This document shows positions 1 to 45,403 of a stretch of DNA of 64,000 nucleotides, one piece after another. Origin of the DNA: Oscheius onirici (lineage: Eukaryota > Nematoda > Chromadorea > Rhabditida > Rhabditidae). The position numbers and the translations under genes were made by a program. The notes beneath the pieces were generated by a model that ran no database searches, had not been told where the DNA came from, and was given only the letters and a program-made list of their open reading frames with translations. The DNA is taken from the NCBI GenBank assembly GCA_932521025.1, contig OW051469.1, positions 2,802,398 to 2,866,397 of the forward strand, read 5' to 3'. Each line of letters begins with the position of its first letter. The stretch's first letter is position 1.

Positions 1-202
<202 letters not shown>

Positions 203-844
203 TTAACGAAAATGTGAGAAAAGACAGAAAAAAATACAAAAAAAGAGCTGCAATCGCACAATTGCCAAGAAAGCTGTACGATTTTCTTGTTTTCTTACCG
301 AAAAAACTAATTTTGTCAGTAGTGTAGTGTTGTTTGACATTGCAAAATTTTTTTATAATGATTTGCTTTAAAGATTACCGACTTTCAGCAAAGTTTATTT
401 CCTCAGAAGCTGAAACTAAGTCTCTTCTTATCAATGACTCTTTTCATCGTTGTTTAGCTTCAATAAGCTTTTGCCACCACATACAGGTAGATCCTTTTTG
501 ACTATTGTAGAACATACCTAATGCCCAGAAGATCAAGTCGAAGAGAAAGAAAGGCAGAAAGTAGGCTTCATTGTGCTGTATGAACATCGTCAAATCAACA
601 GTTGCTTCTAGGAGAGTTTTATCGTGGAAGGGAAGGAATGTTCAGAAGTTTGAGATCCATGCAAAAAATGATGTGCACTTTAGAATTTTTGAATAGAAGA
701 CCGTGGCTGAGATCAGCCGATGAGGATCATAGGCATCACTGCGAAAGTCACTGTCAATTCTATCGACTATACTTGGGCGAGTCTTTCGCCAAAGCAATTC
801 AGCTTTATAAAATCAGAGAACATTAAAATGTAGAAAAGTTCGGT

Positions 845-1174
845 TCAATTAGTCATAAAAGTCATCATTGATTTCGAAATTGACATGGTATGTTTATTAC
901 AATATAACGTCTCTGAGGAGCGCAGATCTAATTGTCTTCCATTCCAAATCCGTTCTTCTCCACCAACAAGGTCCAACGGTCTAAGAGTGAAGATCCCAAT
1001 CATTCGTCGATCCATCTTTCTTTGGCACACTTCGATGTAAGCCTGACCCATTCTTTGTCTTACTTCATCCGCGTGAGTGAAATGGCTAGTTGAGAGCCAA
1101 GAAAGCTTCTCCACAAAGTTCAGCTGAGTTCCATTGACTACGAGTTGCATCTTGTTCTGGATGTTGGACATGAA
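845..1174 (-). pseudogene. Possible decayed non-LTR retrotransposon fragment
   Basis: A minus-strand open stretch reads VVNGTQLNFVEKLSWLS, then HFTHADEVRQRMGQA, then QRKMDRRMIGI. The spacing and residue pattern recall the end of the reverse transcriptase of RTE/CR1-like LINEs (V-NG-x-L-E-x-V-x-x-x-x-YLG, EIRRRIG, MERRILG). The part upstream (1414 to 1187) is open in another frame and joins only with a frameshift. No intact element is visible. Weak resemblance by eye only; it could be an unrelated host exon. Confidence 0.25.
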
Positions 1175-1415
1175 CAATCATGGGACTCATGAATTGACGA
1201 TCGTTTTGAAAGTTGTGCGTCCTTTCAACCGTTCGAAATTGACATCATTGTCATAATATATGTCATCAGTGAATATGTCGTAGTTTGCAAAAAAGGTCAA
1301 AGAAGGCTTTTGGGTCGATGAGAGACTCCAGATCGCCACTCTGTTGGACAGCGCTGTCCAGTCGTTTTGAGCGATATTTTTGGGCCGAGCTTCCCATATT
1401 CGCCTCTTAAACATT

Positions 1416-2204
1416 TTATTTCGACCTTTTGTGGAAGAGCTTAAAATTTTCGGGTTTCTTCTGGGTTAACAGGGACATGCATCCTACGACATCCATGAAA
1501 AGACGGTGGTCGATTCGGAGAGCACATTCACGGATGTTGGTCAGCATCTGTTGTTCGTCTGGCATCTCTAGGGCACAGCTGAAAGAATCGGACTGTCTCT
1601 CTCAGTCTCTGAGTCTCTCAATCTCTCTGTCTCTCCAAACTCACTTCATACTCTTGGTACACTCGTCCTCCGCAATAAAAAAGCATTTTCCTAGACATTT
1701 GTGAAAATCCGCCGTTCCGTCCGTCGGGAAATCCAAATTCAGTTCTGAGCTTTGCTATATTTTCCATTACATTTGAATTACTCACTGATTTTTTCAGCCA
1801 AGAAGGCCATCCTTGCTTTGCCGCCCTTTACAAAATCCTCAAATTTTCGAACTTGTGCCACATTGTACCTATTGACAGTACATCTGAACTCGTAGTTTTT
1901 AAAGAGAGGCTGAGTTTTCTTTACCCCTCGTGGACGAAAGTTTTGGTACATTCCCTAACCTTATCCATGGATTCAACCAAAGGTCGGAGACATTGAACAT
2001 AATGGCTTGGAATGTCCTGTACTTCAGCCTGAACTGACGGATTTTACCTTATCGAAATGGCAAACTTGCCTCGCATTGACTGAAACATTCGGGAAACAGG
2101 ACTTCTCTCTTCTGGATACAGGGATAGTAGTCGTGGCACATACATTGGTTGTTGGCCCAGCCGTGAACTGAAGTGAAGAACAGGGTCACTAGGAAGAAGA
2201 ACAT
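1416..2204 (-). CDS. Small cysteine-rich secreted protein, five exons
   Basis: Exons on the minus strand: 2204-2070, 2028-1925, 1883-1786, 1690-1645 and 1578-1416 (181 codons; phases agree at every junction). The protein starts with a signal peptide (MFFFLVTLFFTSVHGWA) and then has about 12 cysteines in a spaced pattern (CMCHDYYPC, FPECFSQCE, CLRPL, RECTK, GCTVN, RKCF, DECTKSMNC, RECAL, GCM), ending KKPENFKLFHKRSK. The fold should be disulfide-bonded and extracellular; I do not recognise the family or function. Intron 1 uses a GC donor (GAG|GCAAGT). The AATAAA signal overlaps the stop codon. Intron 4 is purine-rich (GAGAC repeats) on the sense strand. Confidence 0.75.
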
Positions 2205-3333
2205 CGCAAAAAATGATAGTAATTTGAATTAGGAGACTATATGAGAACTTGTTTGAGGCGGAACAGACAAGGTTGTTTTGATGATGGGAGATCAAATGAA
2301 CTCGGTTGATCTATCAGAGAGGGAGAAATAGACAGAGAGTCTGCCAAGGGAGGTGTTCGAACATAAGTCAAACAAAAATCCGCTTTCGCCACAGGATACA
2401 GAATTTTTTTCTGATTCCGGTGATGCATTCCGTTTTTCCTGTGCGGGCGGTTTACGACCGCTAACAAACTGCTTTCTGATTGCTCTTTGAACATCGAATC
2501 GACAAGAATCAGATGGCTGACACGGAATACCTCTGCCAAAAGCCAATTACTGACATTGTTACCATTATTTTTGTTTTTTTTGTTTGAAGCAATTGAGGAA
2601 ATGCAATTAAAGTACACAATTTTATTATTCTAAAAGCCATACGGAACAGTACGGAGGAGTATTCCGGACGGTACAACCATTTATTCCGATTGTTGGGCAG
2701 GCTACCAGACGAGTTAGATCGAAAAGGAAGGCTTCGACCACTTCAAGGTTAATCACAAATACAACTTCGAGAAACCCGTCCAGAATATCGTCCTCTATGA
2801 CGTTAAGAATAATAAAAGTTTGTCTTTTAATTGCATTTGCTCAATTGCTTCAAGCAATAAATAATTTTGGCAAAGGTATTCCGTGTATTATCAAAGTACC
2901 AAAAACTATTAAACGCTAACGTGATGTCCAGACACTGCGCCATTATCACCGCATTTTGTGACCATCCATCTTGCTCCAAGCATCCAAACTTCGACAATTT
3001 GAAATTAGGTGTTCTTCTGGAAGCAGAGTCACTTTGTGAGAGACTGACTTATTCCTCTTCTTTGCCCCCTATCAAAATAGGACTCCACGTCATATCCACT
3101 CCGTATGACACCTGCCATACGGCTTTTTCGACCCGTCTCCGATGCCGTTCGATCCCGTGCGGATGACCAGCTATGGCGCTTTCTCCACACACCCTTTTAG
3201 TAGCCGGTTCTTGTTCCTTTTGCCGCCTCCTATCCATCCCCCTATTGTGTCTGTTTGATGTGGGTAGGCCCTATCGTCCGTAACCTCAGACCTCTTTTTG
3301 ACTCATCCTGTCTTATCTGGGTATTTTTCAGAA
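2205..3333. other. Intergenic; no gene seen
   Basis: I see no consistent exons here. Short open stretches lack splice support and codon bias. The last part holds pyrimidine tracts and an acceptor-like TTTTTCAG two bases before the lipase start codon, so a spliced 5' leader for the lipase gene probably lies here. Confidence 0.5.
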
Positions 3334-4464
3334 ATGGTTCTGCGGCTAGTCTCGCTCTCTCTTCTAATCACATTAGTTGGTGCCGAATTTACAGCAGACT
3401 TCTCGCGATGGCTAGAAAACTACTACGGACCGAATATCCGGGATCAACTGGAAAGGTTTTTTGACTACCTATCTCTCTCTCTCAACTATATTTTTCAGAA
3501 AAGACCTCGGCGACAAAGGCTCCTTCGGTGGAAAAGAAAATCCCTATGAACGCCTAATCCGTCAGCCAGTCATATTCGTCCATGGAGTTTCAGACACGGC
3601 AGGGGACAAGATGCGTCAAGCGGCTGACCAGTACAAGTGAGTTCAAAAGACTTTGAGGAAACTATGCCGGCTTCAGATCAAAAGGCTACCGTGACAATGA
3701 GGTCTACTCGACGACGTATTTCAACGGCGCTCAGGACAATCCAGTCAAATGGGTCGAATACAGCATGAGGTGTGAATATGTCAAGCAGGTAGGATTCTTT
3801 GAAGTTATTGGTCTTCCCGTCTCTCAGTCTCTCTCCAATGAACTGATTCTTTCCAGGTCCGAGCCCTGATCGTAGCTGTCCGTCTCTACACAGGTCGTGC
3901 CGTAGACGTCATTGGCTTCTCACTCGGTGTCCCCATTACAAGAAAAGCCATCCTTGGAGGTGAGTATCAGTCCAATTCCTTTCCAACTCCTTTTCAGGCT
4001 ACTGTGTCGACACTGGAGAGTATCTCGGCGGTCCTTTGACCAAGTACATTGACACCTTTGTCGGCGTTGCCGGCCCCAATCACGGTGTTTCTCCCCAAGC
4101 CGGAGGCATTTCTATTCCCGCATGTGTCTTGAGCATTATTCCCGTCTGCAACCAGGTTACCGGTCTCTATTCTGGTTTCTGCCCCAGAGAGAGTGAATTC
4201 CTACAAAATATCAATGCTCAAGCGGGCTATGAAGCTCAACATGTGTACTCAATCTACACCAAAAAGGATCAGATGGTCGGCTACCAGGTCTGTAACCAGG
4301 TAGGATCAATTTCTTGTCTTCCAAAGTCAAAAATCTTTCAGATAACTTCGAGGATAACTGGGCAGACTGGAGAAAAAGTCTACGAGGACCTGACCCATGA
4401 CCAGACCTTCCACAATACCCATGACGTTCAGATTGCCATGATGAACGACCACAGAATAATTTAA
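3334..4464 (+). CDS. Secreted class-2 lipase (nematode lips type)
   Basis: Six exons: 3334-3455, 3499-3636, 3677-3788, 3857-3959, 3998-4299, 4342-4464; exactly 300 codons, so 299 residues. An N-terminal signal peptide (MVLRLVSLSLLITLVGAEF) is followed by an alpha/beta-hydrolase body. PVIFVHGVSD is the oxyanion-side HG motif. DVIGFSLGVPI carries the nucleophile serine in G-F-S-L-G. An Asp lies in YTKKDQMVGY, and a His near the end (THDQTFHNTHDVQ) could complete the triad. GVAGPNHG is typical of lipase class 2 (Pfam Lipase_2) as found in the worm lips family. Expected role: extracellular or gut lipid hydrolysis. Which lips orthologue it is cannot be told by eye. Confidence 0.88.
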
Positions 4465-6226
4465 GCCAAAAAAAGTTGTAACTATTAATTAAGCAGACAT
4501 ATCAGTAAACCGTTTTTTCTGGGTAATCAGAGCCCCACATTCTCTCTCAGACTCTCTGTTTCGAAGAAACGAGTCTCTTAATCTAAATCATCCTTTGTTA
4601 TGGTCAATTGGCTCCAGCACCTGTTCCCTGCGTCTCCATTTTACCTACACTCTTGTCACCAGGTAGATTGACTCTGTTGGCTCACTATTAATGGATGAGT
4701 GCCAATTAGACCAGCCGCCTTTCAAGTCAATCGACTGAACAAAACCAGCGTGATTCTTTGAAGAGAGAGTTCTCACATTTCCGTGAGAGAGCCTTGACCA
4801 CAAAAACTGGTAACCATAGATAATCCCAGCAACTGTTCCACTTTTGTTACACTTTGGCTCGATCTCTTCCGTTTATCTCTCTGCAAAGAGAGTTCGCTGC
4901 TTGACATCATCGGTGACTAAGAACTACGAATTTTAATAAACAACCGTCCCCTTTCTCTCTGTATAAAAGGACTGAATCTCTTCTCATTAGCCATTTGGCA
5001 CCTTCTCGTCCTCCTTATTTGACTTTCTCGGCTTCTGTTTGTCTCTCATAAACGGGGGAAGTGTGCATAGATGCGCAACATCTTCTGGGTATAGTTCAGA
5101 GAATCAGATTGTTCCTAAGAGTTTTGAGACAGAGAGACAGAAGTATAAAGTCCGGGTCCATCTGGCCAACTGTCGAGTCATGCGGTCATCCCCAAAGTGC
5201 TCCCGAACCCGTCTCTGACTGTCTGACTCATCGTCCAGAAACCAGTTCCGACCGCAAAACTGACTGTGGCCTTGCAGACACATCGAGATCTCGCACTCTT
5301 TTAATCAATTACATCTCCTCTGAAACGGTACAAGCTGTGCCCTCTGTAACCTGACCGCGAGTCAAACAGGCCACAAGTAGGTCTCTCCTCATTAGCATAC
5401 CTGTGCGCACAGCAGCCTACAGTCCGTCCCGGCTCATTTGTTGCTTCCTCTTTTTCGTTTTTGGATCCTGCCTTTCGAGGAAAACTAGTTGATGCTAGGC
5501 CCCTTTATGCCATGCTAGGCTGTGATTGAATCATCGATTTTGTTGTGTTCTCTCGCTCGAAAAATGTGTGCCTTCTGATTATTTTTGACGTGAGTCATTG
5601 CTTATAGTTGGAAAGCTTGTCATTTTAAGGAGTCAGTTGTAGGCGTCAGTTTATAAAACTGACCAGTCTTCACTCTTGACCATCTTCCCCTCTCTTATGT
5701 CCTCTTGGCTCCGTTTAATTCTTCGGAAGAATATTTTGGAAAAAAAAATCCAGTTTTTAGTACAAATGATCTGTAGAATTACTGGTAATCTTGCAGACCT
5801 TACCAGTGACTCAATAGAACTGAGACAAGTTTGGGTGAGTTACAGACCATCTTCTGCTTTGTCTCTCCATTCATTCTCATTCTTTTTCTTATAAAAATAC
5901 CCACGTATATCCCGAGGAATGTGTCAGAATATTTGCCTCTTAAAGTAACTCAAACTGATACTGACAGTACGGAGCCGCCGTCTCCTTCTCTGTACGTTCC
6001 ATTTTTTCTCGCCGTCTCGCCACCAGCCGCAATTGACCCGCTGTGCCAGAGCTGCAATATTCTCCTATTTTCAGACGATCCAACGGTTTTTTTTCCTTTA
6101 ACTCTGTTACGAGTACGTAACATTTGCTCCTGCCACTTCTTGTCTCCACTTTGTGTGGGAAACTTTTCAACATGAAGTGACTGTTTTTTTTCGTAAACTA
6201 TCCCCTGTTTATTCTCCAACAGAAGA
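4465..6226. other. Intergenic; no gene seen
   Basis: No exon chain could be built on either strand. There is a TATA-like TATAAAAG at 4962-4969 in a pyrimidine-rich setting, but no good reading frame downstream of it. Around 6100-6130 is a word also present near 12615 (ACGAGTACGTAACATTT), so a repeat fragment is likely there. Confidence 0.45.
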
Positions 6227-6768
6227 TATCAGGTGTGTGCATAATTTTTCCAAAAGTGGTTTTCAAAAGTGGTCCAATCGATCGAAAACAATATGATAAG
6301 TCTCAGAAGAGCCTAAAACAGACTCAGAACGCATAAAAACCACTTTTGGAACATTTTATTTTTGACCCATGATACCCCCATCATGAGTTGAACCACCTGA
6401 ACATCAGAGGCGAGTTTCTCGAAAACTTTCCATTGGGCCATCTTTGTTAGAGCTGTGCAACTGCCTGAAGTTGGTCACTTTGGCAATTTGGACCCTCTAT
6501 ATCTCAGCGAGAAAAAATTTCTTTGTAATTGGACGTTCTGTGAAAATTGGCCGGGATGTGCGCTAAACAGCTCTACTTCAAAGAAAAAAAAATTTGCTTC
6601 AGCTAAAACTCAAATATTCTAATTCTAAACCTAACCGATATATACACCATCGGATAGAACTTGCTCACACCAATTTTTTCTTTTTTGAAAAAGCTATTTT
6701 CGTGCATCCTACAAAAAGTTATTCCAAAAATACAACATTTTTCCTAAAAATTATGCACACACCTGATA
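6227..6768. mobile_element. TIR element (MITE-like), 542 bp
   Basis: The ends are a perfect 23-bp inverted repeat: the left end starts TATCAGGTGTGTGCATAATT and the right end is its exact complement. The outermost TA on each side fits a TA target duplication, as in Tc1/mariner-type elements. There is no transposase frame inside. An internal word (GACCCTCTATATCTCAGCGAG) has a relative in the element at 49530-49797. The right end lies about 90 bp before the start codon of the gene at 6861, so it may supply promoter sequence. Confidence 0.8.
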
Positions 6769-6860
6769 GTTTACACAGATTCTTAGTCATTCATACATCA
6801 TCTTCACTCTTTAGCTCTAAAATGATGCTTTTACTCATAAAATCTTTAATTTCAGTACAA

Positions 6861-7471
6861 ATGCGCCTGGTCTTTGCCCTGGCTCTTCTCGTCTCCACTG
6901 CTGTGGTCCATGCCGACTGGTGGGATTCGTTCACCGACTCAGTCAGCGGTGGAATCGGCTCTGCTGCCAGCTGGGTGAAGGAGACTGCCAGTCCCACTAT
7001 CAGGTAAGAGAGACAGAATTTCGGTTTTCTACTTTAGGGTAAGCGATTACGTTAAAGAAAAATATCACAAGGTCAAGGAGGCCGTAAAAGGGGAAGTCGA
7101 GTAGGTTTTCTTACGCGTAGGTTATTTGGTGAAGGTTGTCAGCTTTTTTGCTTGGTTCTGGTGAAGGTTAGACTGTAGAAAGTTTTGTAAGTGTTGCTCA
7201 ATGTTTAAAATGTTTACTGACCTTGCTGAAATTTAGGGAGAAGTTCAATCAGGCCAAGGAAAAGCTCCAGGATCCGGAAACTCACAAGACTATCAGGGAA
7301 TGGCTGAGCGAGGTAAATTTTTAGCCTCTCTATTTATGAAAAAATAAATATTTCTAGAAAGCCGAGAAGGCTTCTGAGTTCGCCCAGACTGAGGTTCTGC
7401 CCGAACTGAAGAAGATCTACGACGCTGCCACTGCCGACGACGTCGAGTCCACGACCCATCGTGAGGACTAG
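6861..7471 (+). CDS. Small secreted amphipathic-helix protein
   Basis: Four exons: 6861-7003, 7038-7100, 7237-7312, 7358-7471; 132 codons, 131 residues. A clear signal peptide (MRLVFALALLVSTAVVHA) precedes a mature chain rich in Lys/Glu/Ala with helical periodicity (WWDSFTDSVSGGIGSAASWV, then VKEKYHKVKEAVKG, FNQAKEKLQD, EWLSEKAEKASEF). This resembles small lipid-binding or apolipoprotein-like helical proteins, but I recognise no named family. It has no cysteines. AATAAA follows at 7543. TTTCAG lies just upstream of the ATG, so the leader is probably spliced. Confidence 0.82.
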
Positions 7472-7542
7472 ACTCCTCTCCCTTACCCCCCCCCCCCTCC
7501 TTCTCGAAGAAAACTTCCAAAAAGTGCCTGTAATTTATTGCC

Positions 7543-7548
7543 AATAAA
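7543..7548 (+). terminator. Poly(A) signal of the 6861 gene
   Basis: AATAAA 72 nt after the stop codon, following a C-rich run. It fits the short 3' UTRs seen elsewhere in the window. Confidence 0.65.
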
Positions 7549-8648
7549 CGGAGACGTGCGCCCCTCTGTTGTGAGTCAGTCACAGGTTTGAATAAGGCCC
7601 GTCACCCTTTGGTAGCTCTCTGGGAAAGGTTGTACAGTTGCTGTGACAATTGAAAATTCATTTCAACAGCGACATCGCTTACGATCTATGTTGGTACAGG
7701 TGAATCGAGAATTGGCTTGACAGTTTCGCCAGGCCCGGCAAATCTTCTCACATTTTTTGGTCTGAAAAATGTGTTTTCTCTTCAAAAAAGATGTCAACTG
7801 ACCCTTTCACAGTTTACTAGAAGGAAAAGAAGCAAAATAAGCAGGAAAAGTCTCATTGGAACAGTGTTCCGATGCCAGAAGCTTCTTTATATGTTGAGAG
7901 GAAGGCCTCTTGGCCGGTCTTTGATCTCTGTTTGATCAAAGATTTCAACTCAAAAAAAGAGATGAGCGATTCCATCCCGGTAGCTGTAAACAGTATGTTC
8001 TCGATGGAATGACCTTATCATTGTGGGTGTTCGTCGGGCCGAATTAGACGACAGTCAATAATGCAGTTCGGAATTTTTCAAACTTGTATTTAGAAAAGCA
8101 TTTCTCGCGAAAATCGTTCACTTTTTTGGTCGAAAGCTGTTCCATTAGCTATTCTCGTATATCCTTGTAGATGCTCCATTTTTCGAAAAAGGCGAACTAC
8201 CATCTTTTTGAGTTCAGAGTAAATTTTAAGAAAAAGCATTTTTTTAAGCATAGAAGAAGCTGATTTTTATCTCGATGAGTGAGTTAAAAATTGGAGAAGG
8301 TGTGTTTACTGTAATTACGGTAACTGTGGTCGAACAAGTTTTGAAATCCACTCATTTGGAGCAACTTGTTTGGAACGGGAAACTCAAAGTTCATCTTTCT
8401 CTTTCTCTCTCGTACTACTTCATCCATCTTTCTACAAACTCCCCACTGAGTCGGGTGTCAGCACAATTCACTCACAAAGCTACTCTCCAGAGATCTAACT
8501 CATTAGGTACTGATAGGCGTTGCCCCTCCGGTCGTTACTTGCGCATCCGAGAATGACCTTATCCCTTGATATCTGCCCGCAATTTTTGTTTTGACCCCCG
8601 CAGCAGCCTCCTGCACCTGGCTGTGTGGTGCCGTATTTAATGTATGCA
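7549..8648. other. No gene seen
   Basis: AT-rich stretch with short unrelated open frames and no splice-consistent exon pair. It lies upstream of the candidate perlecan exon at 8649, so it may hold that exon's promoter. I see no clear motif. Confidence 0.4.
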
Positions 8649-8835
8649 ATGCTGCGCCGGTCAACACACTTTGTCTCATTACCACTAATCACTGTTTATT
8701 TACTATTATTATCTAATAAATGTACATACTCTGCGCCCATTTCTACAGTTGAAGGATCGGGCGAGCTGGGAGATCTCATAGAGATTCCGAGAGGAGAGCA
8801 AGACTTGTTGAGACCTCCTGACACAAATGGGACAG
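8649..8835 (+). CDS. unc-52: Candidate distal first exon of perlecan
   Basis: From ATG 8649 the frame encodes a signal peptide (MLRRSTHFVSLPLITVYLLL), then an acidic segment with Ser-Gly in an acid setting (TVEGSGELGDLIEIPRGEQD). That is the kind of site that carries glycosaminoglycan chains in vertebrate perlecan domain I. The exon ends GGGACAG|gtggg in phase 1. Phase 1 is also what the LDLa exon at 11651 accepts, so it could splice there and skip the SEA exons. Inference only: it might instead be a separate small gene. Confidence 0.45.
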
Positions 8836-9851
8836 GTGGGCTTTTACTTTGACTTTGCGAGAGCTCTGTAGACCGTGTGGCTGTGTAAATGTTCGAGTTC
8901 TTTGAAGTACCAGATAATTGACAATCCAGAGAATTCTCCCGACGGATTTTACACCCGAAAGCCCTTTTTGTCGAGAACTCAGAAACATTCCTAAGAATTC
9001 CCAAGACAGTCGTGATGATAGACTGCAAAACACTATAATAGAAGCGGTCTTTAGAAAAATAGAAGACAAAGAGATTAAGGATTTGCGGTATCAATGTTTT
9101 ACAAAATTGTAGAGCCGACCAAAAGCTACTTGATTGTTTCCTACATACGAGCATTCATTTCATTGTGAGCACAACGACAGACCCCGTGTGTCGTCGCTGA
9201 ATTCGAAGAGATTCATCGTTTTCTTGACACCGTTTGCACTCGAAAACGGTTGAGTTTTATTTTGTCTATTTTCGTGGACTGCAAGTTTATTTGCTAGACA
9301 TTATTCCAGCCATATTTTTGACATTTACTACGTGTCGCTTTCTTCTCACCCGACAGTGTATTTATCTTCCTGCCTGTCGGCTTAATAGCCGTTTCCAAAA
9401 AATGCACTCTGCTGATAAGAGAGGGGATTTAGACCAGCAAAGCAGCACGTGGACCATTCGGTAATTGGCCCGGATTTGGGACGCCTTGTTATTCTGAGAT
9501 AAATCTTCCCAACTGCTGTAATTACATTAGTCAGTGTCTTCGCGCGCAATTTGCCAAGGTGGGTCTTCGGGACCAGCTGCCCATCCTGACAACCGCCTGT
9601 CACCTATTCATCTGCGCACCTTAAAGTCAGAGCCAACAATGAGGCTTTTCAATTGAGCCGACGCAATCGAGGTGTAGGAATTGGGGATGGTGATAAACAA
9701 GAGAAAAAATTGTATCAAGAACTGTAGCTAAAGCTTATATATGTAAAACCTGAAGCATAGATTTTTCAATTTGTTCGTTGCGAGACCCGTTGTCATAAAA
9801 CGTTCAAACGAACACAGCTGAAGGAGCTGTCTTGGAGGGCTGGAAATGTTT

Positions 9852-9980
9852 GATTTGACAAAGGTCACTTTGCAATAATTTTGGCTGAATATCCAACGTT
9901 GTGTGCTGTAACCAAATTGATATAACGTGTAAACATTTGATACTCAGCCAAGAGTTTTGCAAAGTGACCATTTTCAAATC
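9852..9980. repeat. Foldback element
   Basis: Two arms of about 48 nt are inverted copies of each other: GATTTGACAAAGGTCACTTT at the left and its near-complement ending CAAATC at the right. It shares the word TTGGCTGAGTATCCAA (with small changes) with the foldbacks at 18513 and 51828, so these form one family. Confidence 0.7.
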
Positions 9981-10340
9981 GCACATTTTTGCCGCGAGAC
10001 AGACCTCAGCTGAGGATACGCAGTTGAATTCAAATTGTTGGCCAAGCATATTTTTATATATTTTTTTAAATATTTGCATCTAATATTTATGGCAAAGGAT
10101 TCTGCAACGAACAATTTAGAAGATGTTAATTTTTGGGTTTACAAAAACTTTTTTTCTTTAATTGCGATTTAGTTTCTTCTGACTCCAACTGTTTGACAAT
10201 TCTCAGAAACCAATAACTCAACGTTTTTCAAAATTTATCCAAAAGACACAAGACGCCATTGGACGCGAAAGCGCGGCCTATTCAAACAGACAGCTTGATG
10301 GTATCATGCCCCGCCCTCGGGACTGTCTGCTCGCGGCGCG

Positions 10341-45295
<34,955 letters not shown>

Positions 45296-45349
45296 GCGGC
45301 TCCTTCGAAAAATTTCCATTAAGAGATCTTTCACTTGTACAGTTGTGAT

Positions 45350-45355
45350 AATAAA
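45350..45355 (+). terminator. unc-52: Poly(A) signal of long perlecan
   Basis: AATAAA 55 nt after the TAA at 45295 and only about 50 nt before the left arm of the palindrome. Confidence 0.7.
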
Positions 45356-45403
45356 TATTGAAATTATGTAAACTCAGGAAAGGACGGTCTCTTTCGCTTC
45401 TTA

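Noticed and set aside
2867-3166. Open frame of 99 codons before the lipase gene
   Set aside because: No splice partner, no signal peptide, composition like the surrounding spacer; overlapped by other frames of equal quality.
5831-6175. Hydrophobic open frames of about 100 codons on both strands
   Set aside because: Pyrimidine-rich low-complexity text, no consistent start or splice sites; part matches a word repeated near 12615.
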